Assembly: GCA_039714435.1 (NCBI GenBank)
Contig: JBDLJJ010000159.1
Location: forward strand, 1 to 5,068
Direction: 5' to 3'
From: JAZDDE01 sp039714435
Lineage (GTDB): Bacteria; Gemmatimonadota; Gemmatimonadetes; Palauibacterales; Palauibacteraceae
DNA: 5,068 nucleotides
Shown piece by piece: positions 1 to 5,068 of the stretch. Every line of letters starts with the position of its first letter. The stretch's first letter is position 1. Both the position numbers and the translations under genes were made by a program. Under the pieces are notes generated by a model. It ran no database searches. It was not told where the DNA came from and saw nothing but the letters and a program-made list of their open reading frames with translations.

Positions 1-174
1 GAGAAGCGCCTTGGCGGGAATACATCCCCAGTTGAGACATGTGCCGCCGAAGCCCCCTTCGTAGGAAGAGTTCTCGACGCAGGCTGTCTTGAGCCCGAGT
101 TGCGCGGCGCGAATCGCGCACACATATCCAGCTGGGCCAGCCCCTATAACGACTACATCGTATGAATCAGCCAT
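1..174 (-). CDS. lpdA: Dihydrolipoyl dehydrogenase (E3), N-terminal part, cut by window edge
   Basis: E3 is the flavoprotein that reoxidises the dihydrolipoyl group of E2 and passes the electrons to NAD+. Only the first 58 residues are in the window; the frame is open to base 1. Visible in the translation are the FAD-binding Rossmann motif GAGPAG (residues 11-16) after a hydrophobic beta strand (VVVI), and the redox-active disulfide motif GGTCLNWGCIPAKALL with cysteines 46 and 51. The ATG at 174 is fixed by an in-frame TAG three codons upstream (181-183), and a weak Shine-Dalgarno GGGGA lies at 184-188. The same N-terminal fold occurs in mercuric and glutathione reductases, but the exact disulfide motif and the position after pdhC make E3 the best reading. 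It lies 106 bp after pdhC, so it may be read through from the operon, from its own promoter, or both. Confidence 0.93.
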   Translation of the reverse strand, partial: MADSYDVVVIGAGPAGYVCAIRAAQLGLKTACVENSSYEGGFGGTCLNWGCIPAKALL

Positions 175-203
175 ATTTGTCTATCCCCATTGCACTTAAC
201 TGA

Positions 204-224
204 ACTAGTATAGCCTAGACTAGT
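204..224. repeat. 21-bp near-perfect palindrome upstream of lpdA
   Basis: The arms are ACTAGT at both ends (204-209 and 219-224) with an inner TAG/CTA pair, giving 18 of 20 symmetric positions around a central base at 214. It lies 30-50 bases upstream of the lpdA ATG and contains the best -10-like hexamer of this gap in one arm. A homodimeric regulator's operator is a reasonable reading, but no known consensus is recognised; it does not match the PdhR box. Confidence 0.5.
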
Positions 225-232
225 GGAGGTTC
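207..232 (-). promoter_or_regulatory. Possible promoter for lpdA (TATACT -10)
   Basis: On the minus strand TATACT (bases 212-207) matches five of six positions of the sigma-70 -10 consensus. The -35 is poor: ATGAAC 16 bases upstream matches three of six. The -10 overlaps one arm of the palindrome, so a protein bound there would block it. A start near base 200 would give a leader of about 26 nt with GGGGA at 184-188 as ribosome site. The call rests mainly on the -10. Confidence 0.3.
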
Positions 233-235
233 ATC

Positions 236-261
236 GTGCTGTCGACGTCATACGACGGCAC
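236..261 (-). terminator. Hairpin after pdhC, no T tract; terminator or processing signal
   Basis: In the pdhC transcript GTGCCGTCG (261-253) can pair with CGACAGCAC (244-236) around an 8-base loop, giving eight of nine pairs with one C-A mismatch. It starts 19 bases after the pdhC stop codon. No run of T follows, so strong intrinsic termination is unlikely; partial termination, RNase protection or mRNA processing would fit. On the plus strand the mismatch becomes a G-T wobble, but no known gene ends there in that direction. Confidence 0.3.
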
Positions 262-280
262 ACCCATATACTAGAGTTTG

Positions 281-1576
281 CTAGAGCATCATCTCGAGCG
301 GATTCTCCAGCATGGCTTTGAACGTCCCCAGAAACGCCGCCCCCATGGCGCCATCGATTACGCGGTGATCGCATGACATCGTGACCTGCATTCGGCGGCG
401 CACGACGATGTCCCCGTCTACGACCACCGGCTTGGCTTCAGTCTTACCGATGGCGAGGATCCCCGCTTCGGGCGGATTGATGATCGCTGTAAACTCGGTG
501 ATCTCGAACATTCCAAGGTTGCTGATCGAGAAGGTGGCGCCCTGGTATTCCTCCGGCAGGAGACGTTTGTCTCGGGCGCGGCCGATAAGTTCGCGCGCTT
601 CCTCTGAAATCTGAAGGAGCCCCTTCTGGTCGGCCGCTCGGACGATGGGTGTGATCAGGCCGCCGCCCTCGAGGGCCACGGCGACGCCGACGTCCGCGCT
701 GCCGTGGCGGACTATCGTATCGCCGTGCCAGGAGGCGTTGATATCTGGATGACGCGCCAGCGCCTCGGCGACGGTTTTGATGAGAAGGTCGTTTACGCCG
801 ATCTTCCCGGCCGAGAGACGCTCGTTCAGCCGGGCTCGAAGATCGAGCGCTTGTTCCATATCGATTTCGGTGGTCAAGAAGAAGTGGGGAACCGGCCCGA
901 TCGACGCGGCGAGAGTCCGCGCGATAGCCTTCCTCATCAGGCTCACCTCGACTGTCTCGGCGACCAGCCTGCCGGGACCCGCCGGCGCGAACCGCGCGGC
1001 TGAGGCGGGTGGCTGCGCCGAGACGGGTGGCGCAGCTGCGGCGGCTTCCACGTCTCTCTTAACGATCCGCCCGCCAGGCCCCGACCCCGCAATGTCCTCT
1101 ATGCGAAGCTCGGCGGCCTCTGCCAATCGCCGTGCAAGGGGCGACGCCTTCACTCGGCCCGCTGGGGCAGACTCAGGCAGTGGCGCAGCTGGAGCAGCCA
1201 CCTGCGCAACTGGAGCCACCGGTGCTGGGACGACCTCTGGCGACGCGGGCTGTGCAGCGGGCTCGGGCGTCGGCTCTGAGGCAGGCGCTGGCGCGGCCTG
1301 AGTTTCGGCGGCGGCGAGGATCGAGGAAATGTCCTCGTCCGGCTCGGCGACTACGCCGATGAGCACGCCGACCGGAACGGTAGCCCCGGCCTGCACTACG
1401 ATCTTGCGGAGCACACCGGAGCCCAGCGACTCGATGTCCATGTTGGCCTTGTCAGTCTCGATCTCGGCCAGGATGTCGCCGGCTTCGACGGCGTCGCCCT
1501 CCTGGAGCTTCCACTCCAGGAGTTTCCCCTCTTCCATCGTCGGGCTCAGCTGAGCCATTACGACTTTAGTCGCCAT
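281..1576 (-). CDS. pdhC: Dihydrolipoamide acetyltransferase (E2) of pyruvate dehydrogenase
   Basis: E2 forms the core of the PDH complex and moves the acetyl group from lipoyl-lysine to CoA. The 431-residue protein has one lipoyl domain (about 2-77) with the lipoylated lysine K43 in ETDKANMD, an Ala/Pro-rich flexible linker (about 88-141), a peripheral subunit-binding domain (about 142-178, VKASPLARRLA...GGRIVKRDV), a second linker (about 179-205), and the acyltransferase domain (about 206-431). The last holds ISNLGMF at 351-357 and the catalytic DHRVIDG motif with H404 and D408. The ATG at 1576 is fixed by an in-frame TGA at 1589-1591; a GAGG sits only 3 nt before it, an unusually tight spacing. 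The gene starts 28 bp after pdhB and ends with TAG. A branched-chain or 2-oxoglutarate E2 is the alternative, but the sequence style and E1 neighbours favour PDH. K43 is the expected substrate of the product of lipA in the same cluster. Confidence 0.95.
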   Translation of the reverse strand: MATKVVMAQLSPTMEEGKLLEWKLQEGDAVEAGDILAEIETDKANMDIESLGSGVLRKIVVQAGATVPVGVLIGVVAEPDEDISSILAAAETQAAPAPASEPTPEPAAQPASPEVVPAPVAPVAQVAAPAAPLPESAPAGRVKASPLARRLAEAAELRIEDIAGSGPGGRIVKRDVEAAAAAPPVSAQPPASAARFAPAGPGRLVAETVEVSLMRKAIARTLAASIGPVPHFFLTTEIDMEQALDLRARLNERLSAGKIGVNDLLIKTVAEALARHPDINASWHGDTIVRHGSADVGVAVALEGGGLITPIVRAADQKGLLQISEEARELIGRARDKRLLPEEYQGATFSISNLGMFEITEFTAIINPPEAGILAIGKTEAKPVVVDGDIVVRRRMQVTMSCDHRVIDGAMGAAFLGTFKAMLENPLEMML

Positions 1577-1604
1577 GAGCCTCGTTTGTCATCGCGTAAG
1601 GCCA

Positions 1605-2591
1605 TCACGCATTAACGTAGCACACGTGCTTGACGGCGTTTACCACCGTGTCGGGCGCCGGGACGATCAACTTCTCGAGGGCCCGGGCGTAGTGCATCGG
1701 GACGTCCAGGCCCGAGACGCGAGCGATGGGTGCGTCCAGATAGTCGAAGGCCTCCCGCTGAATATCGTCTACGACCTGGGCTCCTATCCCGGACACGGGC
1801 CAGCCCTCCTCCAGAACCACGGCGCGCCCCGTCTTCTTCACTGAAGCGACCACGGTGTCCGCGTCGAGCGGACGAACGCAGCGCAGGTCCACGACCTCGG
1901 CTTCGATCTCGTGGTCCGTGGCCAGAATGTCGGCCGCCTTGAGGGCCACGTGCACCATCTTCCCGTTGGTCACGACGGTCACATCGGCGCCTTCTCTCTT
2001 CACATCGGCCAGCCCTATGGGAACGAGGTGCTCTCCGTCCGGAACATCACCTTTCACGTTGTACAGAAGCTCACCCTCGACGAACACGACCGGATCGTTG
2101 TCGCGGATGGCGCTCTTCAGGAGGCCCAGCGCATCGGCGGGCGTCGCCGGTGTGCACACCTTAAGGCCGGGAATGTTGGCATACCATGGATCGGGCACCT
2201 GAGAATGCTGTGACGAAAGCTGCAGAGCAGAGCCTCCCGGACCCCGAAACACTATAGGAATGTTAAACTGGCCGCCCGACATATGATGGAGCTTGGCGGC
2301 CGAGTTCACGATCATATCGTAGGCCAGCAGGGCGAAGTTCCAGGTCATGAATTCAACGATGGGACGAAGCCCTGTCATGGCGGCTCCGACGCCGAGACCG
2401 GCGAATCCGTTCTCCGCGATCGGCATGTCTCGCACGCGCCACTCACCGAACTGCTCGAGCAGTCCCTTCGATACCTTGTAAGCACCGTCGTACTCGCCCA
2501 CCTCTTCGCCGATGAGAAACACGTCCTCGTCCCGTTCCATCTCTTCGCGCAGAGCCCGGTTGAGCGCCTCCCGGTAGGTGATCAACGCCAT
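1605..2591 (-). CDS. pdhB: Pyruvate dehydrogenase E1 component, beta subunit
   Basis: With the alpha subunit it forms the thiamine-diphosphate-dependent alpha2beta2 E1 that decarboxylates pyruvate and acetylates the lipoyl group of E2. The 328-residue length is typical. Family landmarks seen are GEEVGEYDGAYKVSKGL (28-44), RDMPIAENGFAGLGVGAA (54-71), in which E60 corresponds by family knowledge to the glutamate that activates the thiamine aminopyrimidine, EFMTWNF (80-86), and SSQHSQ (126-131) with H129 at the active-site histidine position. The C-terminal transketolase domain, which mediates dimer contacts and E2 binding, runs from about 200 to the end. The start ATG overlaps the end of pdhA by 10 bp and has a clear GGAGG Shine-Dalgarno 5 nt upstream, so translation of the two E1 subunits is probably coupled. 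The stop is TGA at 1605-1607. Related 2-oxoisovalerate E1 beta is the main alternative; the neighbouring genes support PDH. Confidence 0.95.
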   Translation of the reverse strand: MALITYREALNRALREEMERDEDVFLIGEEVGEYDGAYKVSKGLLEQFGEWRVRDMPIAENGFAGLGVGAAMTGLRPIVEFMTWNFALLAYDMIVNSAAKLHHMSGGQFNIPIVFRGPGGSALQLSSQHSQVPDPWYANIPGLKVCTPATPADALGLLKSAIRDNDPVVFVEGELLYNVKGDVPDGEHLVPIGLADVKREGADVTVVTNGKMVHVALKAADILATDHEIEAEVVDLRCVRPLDADTVVASVKKTGRAVVLEEGWPVSGIGAQVVDDIQREAFDYLDAPIARVSGLDVPMHYARALEKLIVPAPDTVVNAVKHVCYVNA

Positions 2592-3640
2592 GCATCCCTC
2601 CGGTCGATGCCGCCCCGAAACTCGTCCGAGTAGACGTGCGCGCGGATGGCTTCGGGGCCCGGCACCGGGCTCCGCTCAGCAAACTCCGCCGCCTCTTCTA
2701 CCTCGCTGATGACCTCCTGGTCGAGCTCTTTCACATCGCCTTCGGACAGCACCCCGGCCTCGATGAGGCGGTTCTGGAACGTAACGATGGGATCGCGCTT
2801 TCTCTCGCCCTTCACCTCGTCCAGTGTTCGGTAGATTCCGTGCGCTGGATCAGACATCGAGTGTCCGTGGTAGCGGTAACAAAGCGCCTCGATGAAGGTG
2901 GGCGTGCCGTCTCGGCGCGCACGCTGCACGGCCCGGGTGGTCACTTCGTGCATCGCCAGCACGTCCATTCCATCGACCTGCTCGGACGCCATCCCTTCGT
3001 ACGCACAGGCGCGAGTCACGAGGTCCGCTACCGACGCAACGCGGTCGATTTCGGTGCCCATACCGTACTCGTTGTTTTCCACCACGTAGATCACCGGCAG
3101 ATTCCACTTGGCCACCATGTTGAAGGCCTCGTGGAAGGGTCCGCCGTTGACCACGGAGTCGCCGAAGAAGCAAAGGCACACCTGGTCCGATTTACGGTAC
3201 CGAATCGCATAGCCGACTCCGGCCGCCAACGGAACGTGTTGGCCCACGATGCCGTGTCCACCCATGAAATTCACGCTACTGTCGAACAGGTGCATCGAGC
3301 CGCCGGCGCCTCCTGAGGTCCCGTCTACCCGGCCCAACAGCTCCGACATCACGGCCCTCGGCTTCACGCCCCGGACCAGCGCCTGGGCGTGATCACGGTA
3401 GGCGGTGAACACGTAGTCGTCCTCCCGCAGAGCCATTATGGCTCCGGTGGCTACAGCTTCCTGCCCGATATACAGGTGGCAGAAACCGCCGATCTTGCCC
3501 GTCTGATAGGCCTCGGCGGTCTTCTCTTCGAAGCGGCGCGACAGAAGCATGCTGCGCAGCATCTCCCGTAGAGCGTCGTCTGAAAGCCCAATCGACTCAC
3601 GGCGTCGTTCGGCAGATGCGTCTTCAGCTCCAATACCCAT
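2582..3640 (-). CDS. pdhA: Pyruvate dehydrogenase E1 component, alpha subunit
   Basis: This subunit binds the diphosphate end of thiamine diphosphate in E1. Numbering from the ATG at 3640 gives 352 residues. The thiamine-diphosphate motif runs from GDS (160-162) to NN (189-190): CFFGDSVVNGG...NMVAKWNLPVIYVVENN; most relatives have GDG and NQG at the two divergent places. The conserved phosphorylation-loop segment YRYHGHSMSDP (255-265) and GGxGGSMHLFD (113-120 region) are intact, as is GFCHLYIGQEAV near residue 52. Two starts are possible. A GTG at 3655, overlapping the lipA TAG by one base, would add five residues (MEREA). The ATG at 3640 is preferred because GGAG at 3650-3653 lies 9 nt upstream and a second GGGAGG at 3643-3648 is adjacent, while the GTG has little before it. 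The gene ends at TGA 2582-2584, overlapping pdhB by 10 bp. Confidence 0.94.
   Translation of the reverse strand: MGIGAEDASAERRRESIGLSDDALREMLRSMLLSRRFEEKTAEAYQTGKIGGFCHLYIGQEAVATGAIMALREDDYVFTAYRDHAQALVRGVKPRAVMSELLGRVDGTSGGAGGSMHLFDSSVNFMGGHGIVGQHVPLAAGVGYAIRYRKSDQVCLCFFGDSVVNGGPFHEAFNMVAKWNLPVIYVVENNEYGMGTEIDRVASVADLVTRACAYEGMASEQVDGMDVLAMHEVTTRAVQRARRDGTPTFIEALCYRYHGHSMSDPAHGIYRTLDEVKGERKRDPIVTFQNRLIEAGVLSEGDVKELDQEVISEVEEAAEFAERSPVPGPEAIRAHVYSDEFRGGIDRRDAWR
2597..2601 (-). promoter_or_regulatory. Shine-Dalgarno GGAGG of pdhB
   Basis: GGAGG lies 5 nt before the pdhB ATG and inside the end of the pdhA reading frame. It is the strongest ribosome site among the PDH genes. It picks the ATG at 2591 rather than the out-of-frame ATG four bases upstream, which would be only one base from this site. 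Confidence 0.75.
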
Positions 3641-3642
3641 CG

Positions 3643-3653
3643 CCTCCCGCTCC
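3643..3653 (-). promoter_or_regulatory. Shine-Dalgarno elements deciding the pdhA start
   Basis: GGAG at 3650-3653 ends 9 nt before the ATG at 3640, and GGGAGG at 3643-3648 lies 2 nt from it. Both lie downstream of the upstream GTG candidate at 3655 and so can only serve the ATG. This is the reason the shorter pdhA form is preferred. Confidence 0.55.
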
Positions 3654-3654
3654 A

Positions 3655-4584
3655 CTAGTTCGCCGTCCCGGCGCGCTCGCGCAGCTCCTCGACCTGCTCA
3701 CGGGCGTGATAACTGCTCCGGACCAACGGGCCGCTCTCGACATGGAGGAAGCCCATCGACTCTCCGATCGTCTTCCAGCTGGCGAACTCCTCGGGAGTCA
3801 CGTAGCGGTCGATGGCCATGTGCTGCAGGGAGGGACGAAGGTATTGGCCCAGCGTCAGGATCTGCACGCCGGCCTCTAGTGCGTCTGCCAGGAAGCCATG
3901 CAGGTCCGCCTCTTCTTCACCCAGGCCGAGCATGATTCCGGTCTTTATCAGAACTTCCTCGTCCAGACTTCTGGCGTAGCGAAGAACACCCAGCGAGCGC
4001 TCGTAACGTCCGCCCGGCCGCGCCACGCGGTGCATGCTGCGGACGGTCTCCATGTTGTGATTGAAGATCTCGGGCCGTGCTTCGATCACGGTCTGGATGG
4101 CGAATTCGTCGCCGCGGAAGTCAGGCGTGAGCACCTCGACGGAACACTCCGGCAGCCGCAGCCTGATTTCCTCGATCAGGCTGGCGAAGATGCGCGCCCC
4201 GCCGTCCGGAAGATCATCGCGATCGACTGACGTAATGACGACGTGTCGCAGATCGAGCTGCTTGATCATCTCGGCCACGCGCCGTGGTTCGTCCTCGTCT
4301 AGTTCCTCCGGGCGTCCGTGAGCGATCGCACAGTAGGGGCAGTTTCGGGTGCATTGGTCGCCCATGATGAGGAAGGTGGCCGTGCCCGCCTCCCAACATT
4401 CGCCGATGTTGGGGCAGTGCGCCTCTTCACACACGGAGTTCAGCCCCATCTCGCGCATCGTGTTCTTCAGATGCCGGTAGTTCGGGCCTCCTGGCGCCGT
4501 GGCCTTAAGCCAGCGGGGCTTGCGCTCCGGCCAGGCGGAGACCGATGGCGTGTCGGTTGATTGTATGACCTGCAGTTGCCGCAT
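3655..4584 (-). CDS. lipA: Lipoyl synthase (radical SAM)
   Basis: LipA inserts two sulfur atoms into octanoyl groups already attached to the lipoyl-domain lysine, giving the lipoyl cofactor. The 309-residue product has the family signature: an auxiliary [4Fe-4S] site CX4CX5C (C52, C57, C63 in CEEAHCPNIGEC), the radical SAM site CX3CX2C (C78, C82, C85 in CTRNCPYC), and the C-terminal RSSYHA (289-294), whose serine ligates the auxiliary cluster sacrificed as the sulfur source. FNHNMETV (174-181) and TGIMLGLGE (215-223) are also typical. The ATG at 4584 is fixed by an in-frame TGA at 4597-4599, but no good Shine-Dalgarno precedes it. The gene heads the PDH cluster; its TAG touches or lies 14 bp before the pdhA start. 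The E2 lipoyl lysine encoded downstream is the obvious target. The octanoyltransferase (LipB) needed for the preceding step is not in the window. Confidence 0.97.
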   Translation of the reverse strand: MRQLQVIQSTDTPSVSAWPERKPRWLKATAPGGPNYRHLKNTMREMGLNSVCEEAHCPNIGECWEAGTATFLIMGDQCTRNCPYCAIAHGRPEELDEDEPRRVAEMIKQLDLRHVVITSVDRDDLPDGGARIFASLIEEIRLRLPECSVEVLTPDFRGDEFAIQTVIEARPEIFNHNMETVRSMHRVARPGGRYERSLGVLRYARSLDEEVLIKTGIMLGLGEEEADLHGFLADALEAGVQILTLGQYLRPSLQHMAIDRYVTPEEFASWKTIGESMGFLHVESGPLVRSSYHAREQVEELRERAGTAN

Positions 4585-4634
4585 GCCGCTGTATTCTCAG
4601 GATCAGGGTCCGTTGAGCTGATAGCTAGCCGGAA

Positions 4635-4663
4635 AAAATACCCGATAGACGTTGATGAGTCCA
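4635..4663 (-). promoter_or_regulatory. Candidate promoter for lipA-pdhABC
   Basis: On the minus strand TGGACT (4663-4658) matches four of six -35 positions and TATTTT (4640-4635) four of six -10 positions, with a 17-base spacer. A start near 4628 would give a leader of about 44 nt before lipA. The match is modest and other sites cannot be excluded. Confidence 0.35.
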
Positions 4664-4697
4664 CCGCAGCCACACACATGAAACAGTCTTCTACACG

Positions 4698-4726
4698 TTG
4701 CCGTGCCGCGGGGGCTTTACTATTCT
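4698..4726 (+). promoter_or_regulatory. Candidate promoter for the ferredoxin gene
   Basis: TTGCCG (4698-4703) and TATTCT (4721-4726) each match four of six sigma-70 consensus positions and are separated by 17 bases. A start near 4733 would give a leader of about 30 nt, ending in the GAGGA ribosome site at 4755-4759. The overlapping TACTAT at 4718-4723 is a second -10 option. Confidence 0.35.
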
Positions 4727-4762
4727 CTGGCCCACGATCTGGACATCGGAATCTGAGGAACC

Positions 4763-5008
4763 ATGACATACATTATCGTACAGCCGTGCATTGACACCAA
4801 AGACGCCTCGTGCGTGGACGTCTGCCCCGTTGACTGTATCTACGAGGCTGACGACCAGTACTATATTCATCCCGAGGAATGCATTGATTGTGGAGCCTGC
4901 GTGCCGGAGTGCCCGGTAGAGGCAATTTTCCCGGATGATGAGGTGCCCGAGCAGTGGCAGGAGTTCATTGAGAAGAATTATCAGCATTTTGGCGTTCCGG
5001 CCCCCTGA
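4763..5008 (+). CDS. fdxA: 7Fe ferredoxin ([3Fe-4S][4Fe-4S]), FdxA type
   Basis: A small cytoplasmic electron carrier of 81 residues with no signal peptide or membrane segment. Cysteines fall at 9, 17, 21, 25, 40, 43, 46 and 50. The first group is CX7CX3CX3CP rather than the CX2CX2CX3CP of 8Fe ferredoxins, and the second is CX2CX2CX3CP. By analogy with Azotobacter FdI and Thermus-type 7Fe ferredoxins, C9, C17 and C50 should hold a [3Fe-4S] cluster and C21, C40, C43 and C46 a [4Fe-4S] cluster, with C25 free. The acidic C-terminal tail EVPEQWQEFIEKNYQHF is typical of this group. The ATG at 4763 is fixed by an in-frame TGA at 4754-4756, and GAGGA at 4755-4759 serves as Shine-Dalgarno. It is transcribed divergently from lipA across 178 bp. 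Its partner is unknown; LipA, which needs low-potential electrons, is one candidate by position only. Confidence 0.94.
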   Translation: MTYIIVQPCIDTKDASCVDVCPVDCIYEADDQYYIHPEECIDCGACVPECPVEAIFPDDEVPEQWQEFIEKNYQHFGVPAP

Positions 5009-5031
5009 CGGGAGTCCCGCCCGGAGCGCCA
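4990..5031 (+). terminator. GC-rich stem-loop over the ferredoxin stop codon
   Basis: GGCGTTCCGG (4991-5000) pairs with CCGGAGCGCC (5021-5030) with nine Watson-Crick pairs and one G-U wobble, and a U-A pair (4990/5031) extends the stem to 11. The 20-base loop contains the TGA stop and a small inner hairpin CGGG-AGT-CCCG (5009-5019). No T run follows, so it may stabilise the 3' end of the ferredoxin message or act as a weak or factor-assisted terminator. The stem itself is clear; its role is inferred. Confidence 0.4.
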
Positions 5032-5056
5032 CTGAATCACATGACAGAAAGAGTAT

Positions 5057-5061
5057 GGAGG
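5057..5061 (+). promoter_or_regulatory. Shine-Dalgarno of a gene probably starting just past the right edge
   Basis: GGAGG is followed by seven bases (TATCTAT) to the window end, so a start codon at or just after base 5069 would be ideally spaced. Two ATGs inside the window, at 5041 and 5055, have no ribosome site at a usable distance. The next gene is therefore probably on the plus strand, about 60 bp after the ferredoxin gene and possibly cotranscribed with it. Confidence 0.4.
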
Positions 5062-5068
5062 TATCTAT

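Larger units (their letters stand above)
175..280. other. pdhC-lpdA intergenic region, 106 bp, rich in CTAG and inverted repeats
   Basis: This is the only sizeable gap inside the PDH cluster. It looks less GC-rich than the genes and contains CTAG at 205, 215, 220 and 271, with a fifth at 281 spanning the pdhC stop. It also holds a hairpin (236-261), a near-palindrome (204-224), an 8-base inverted repeat CTAGTATA (205-212) / TATACTAG (267-274), and a direct repeat CTAGAG (271-276 and 281-286) with a 10-base period. No credible gene lies in it. It may partly separate expression of lpdA, which also serves other lipoyl enzymes, from that of the upstream genes. Confidence 0.7.
4585..4762. other. 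Divergent lipA-fdxA intergenic region, 178 bp
   Basis: This region must hold the start of the PDH transcript (leftwards) and of the ferredoxin transcript (rightwards). Weak promoter-like pairs exist in both directions, with about 34 bp between the two -35 elements (4664-4697). No clear palindromic operator, riboswitch or small gene is seen. A short AGCT-GAT-AGCT inverted repeat (around 4616-4626) and a CCTGA direct repeat before lipA are too small to call. Confidence 0.6.

Noticed and set aside
224..274. A 12-codon plus-strand frame (GTG at 236, TAG at 272-274) preceded by GGAGG
   Set aside because: The ribosome-site spacing is good, but the frame is tiny, lies inside an inverted repeat in a minus-strand operon, and has no evident function; chance is more likely.
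1160..1300. Possible tandem DNA repeats in the E2 linker coding region
   Set aside because: Short GCG/CTG-rich similarities follow from Ala/Pro codon bias; no repeat unit of constant length could be seen.
777..1301. A 174-codon open frame on the plus strand opposite the E2 linker
   Set aside because: Its composition (Ala, Gly, Ser, Thr and Arg rich) is what the complement of an Ala/Pro-rich GC-rich linker produces, and the real E2 domains are intact on the other strand.
2636..3316. A 226-codon open frame on the plus strand opposite pdhA
   Set aside because: It shows no recognisable domain and is fully antisense to a well-conserved E1 alpha; long shadow frames are common in GC-rich DNA.
4585..4762. 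PdhR-like operator or riboswitch ahead of the PDH operon
   Set aside because: No ATTGGTATGACCAAT-like palindrome and no recognisable aptamer structure was seen; only small inverted repeats of about four bases are present.
4691..5032. A 113-codon open frame on the minus strand opposite the ferredoxin
   Set aside because: The plus-strand frame has the full eight-cysteine ferredoxin pattern with start, ribosome site and stop in order; the antisense frame resembles nothing I know.
5041..5068. ATG at 5041 as the start of the next gene
   Set aside because: The nearest purine-rich site (GGAG at 5023-5026) is about 14 nt away and lies in the stem-loop, while the strong GGAGG at 5057-5061 points to a start beyond the window.

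Overview
The window carries a bacterial pyruvate dehydrogenase (PDH) gene cluster on the minus strand and a small ferredoxin gene on the plus strand. Transcription order on the minus strand is lipA (lipoyl synthase), pdhA (E1 alpha), pdhB (E1 beta), pdhC (E2 acetyltransferase) and lpdA (E3, only its first 58 codons, running off the left edge). The first four genes are packed tightly: 1 bp overlap or a 14 bp gap between lipA and pdhA depending on the pdhA start, a 10 bp overlap between pdhA and pdhB, and 28 bp between pdhB and pdhC. They very probably form one transcript. lpdA follows after 106 bp holding a hairpin, a near-palindrome and a possible promoter of its own.

Together these genes encode every subunit of the complex that converts pyruvate to acetyl-CoA, plus the radical-SAM enzyme that inserts the sulfurs of the lipoyl cofactor carried by E2. 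No octanoyltransferase (lipB) or lipoate ligase (lplA) is visible. The enzyme set is the heteromeric alpha2beta2 type of E1, with an E2 bearing one lipoyl domain.

To the right of lipA, a 178 bp region separates it from a divergent 7Fe-type ferredoxin gene (4763-5008). Weak candidate promoters can be seen for both directions. After the ferredoxin a strong Shine-Dalgarno sequence lies at the right edge, suggesting that another plus-strand gene begins at or just past the window end.

The organism is a bacterium with fairly GC-rich DNA that uses Shine-Dalgarno initiation and probably respires aerobically. The proteins suggest a lineage such as Gemmatimonadota or another environmental phylum, but this is an impression and cannot be settled from the window. 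No gene-free stretch exceeds 300 bases. I see no mobile element, CRISPR array, tRNA or rRNA, and no evidence of a previously undescribed system. The region is core metabolism; its most interesting parts are the regulatory DNA before lpdA and the ferredoxin/lipA pairing.
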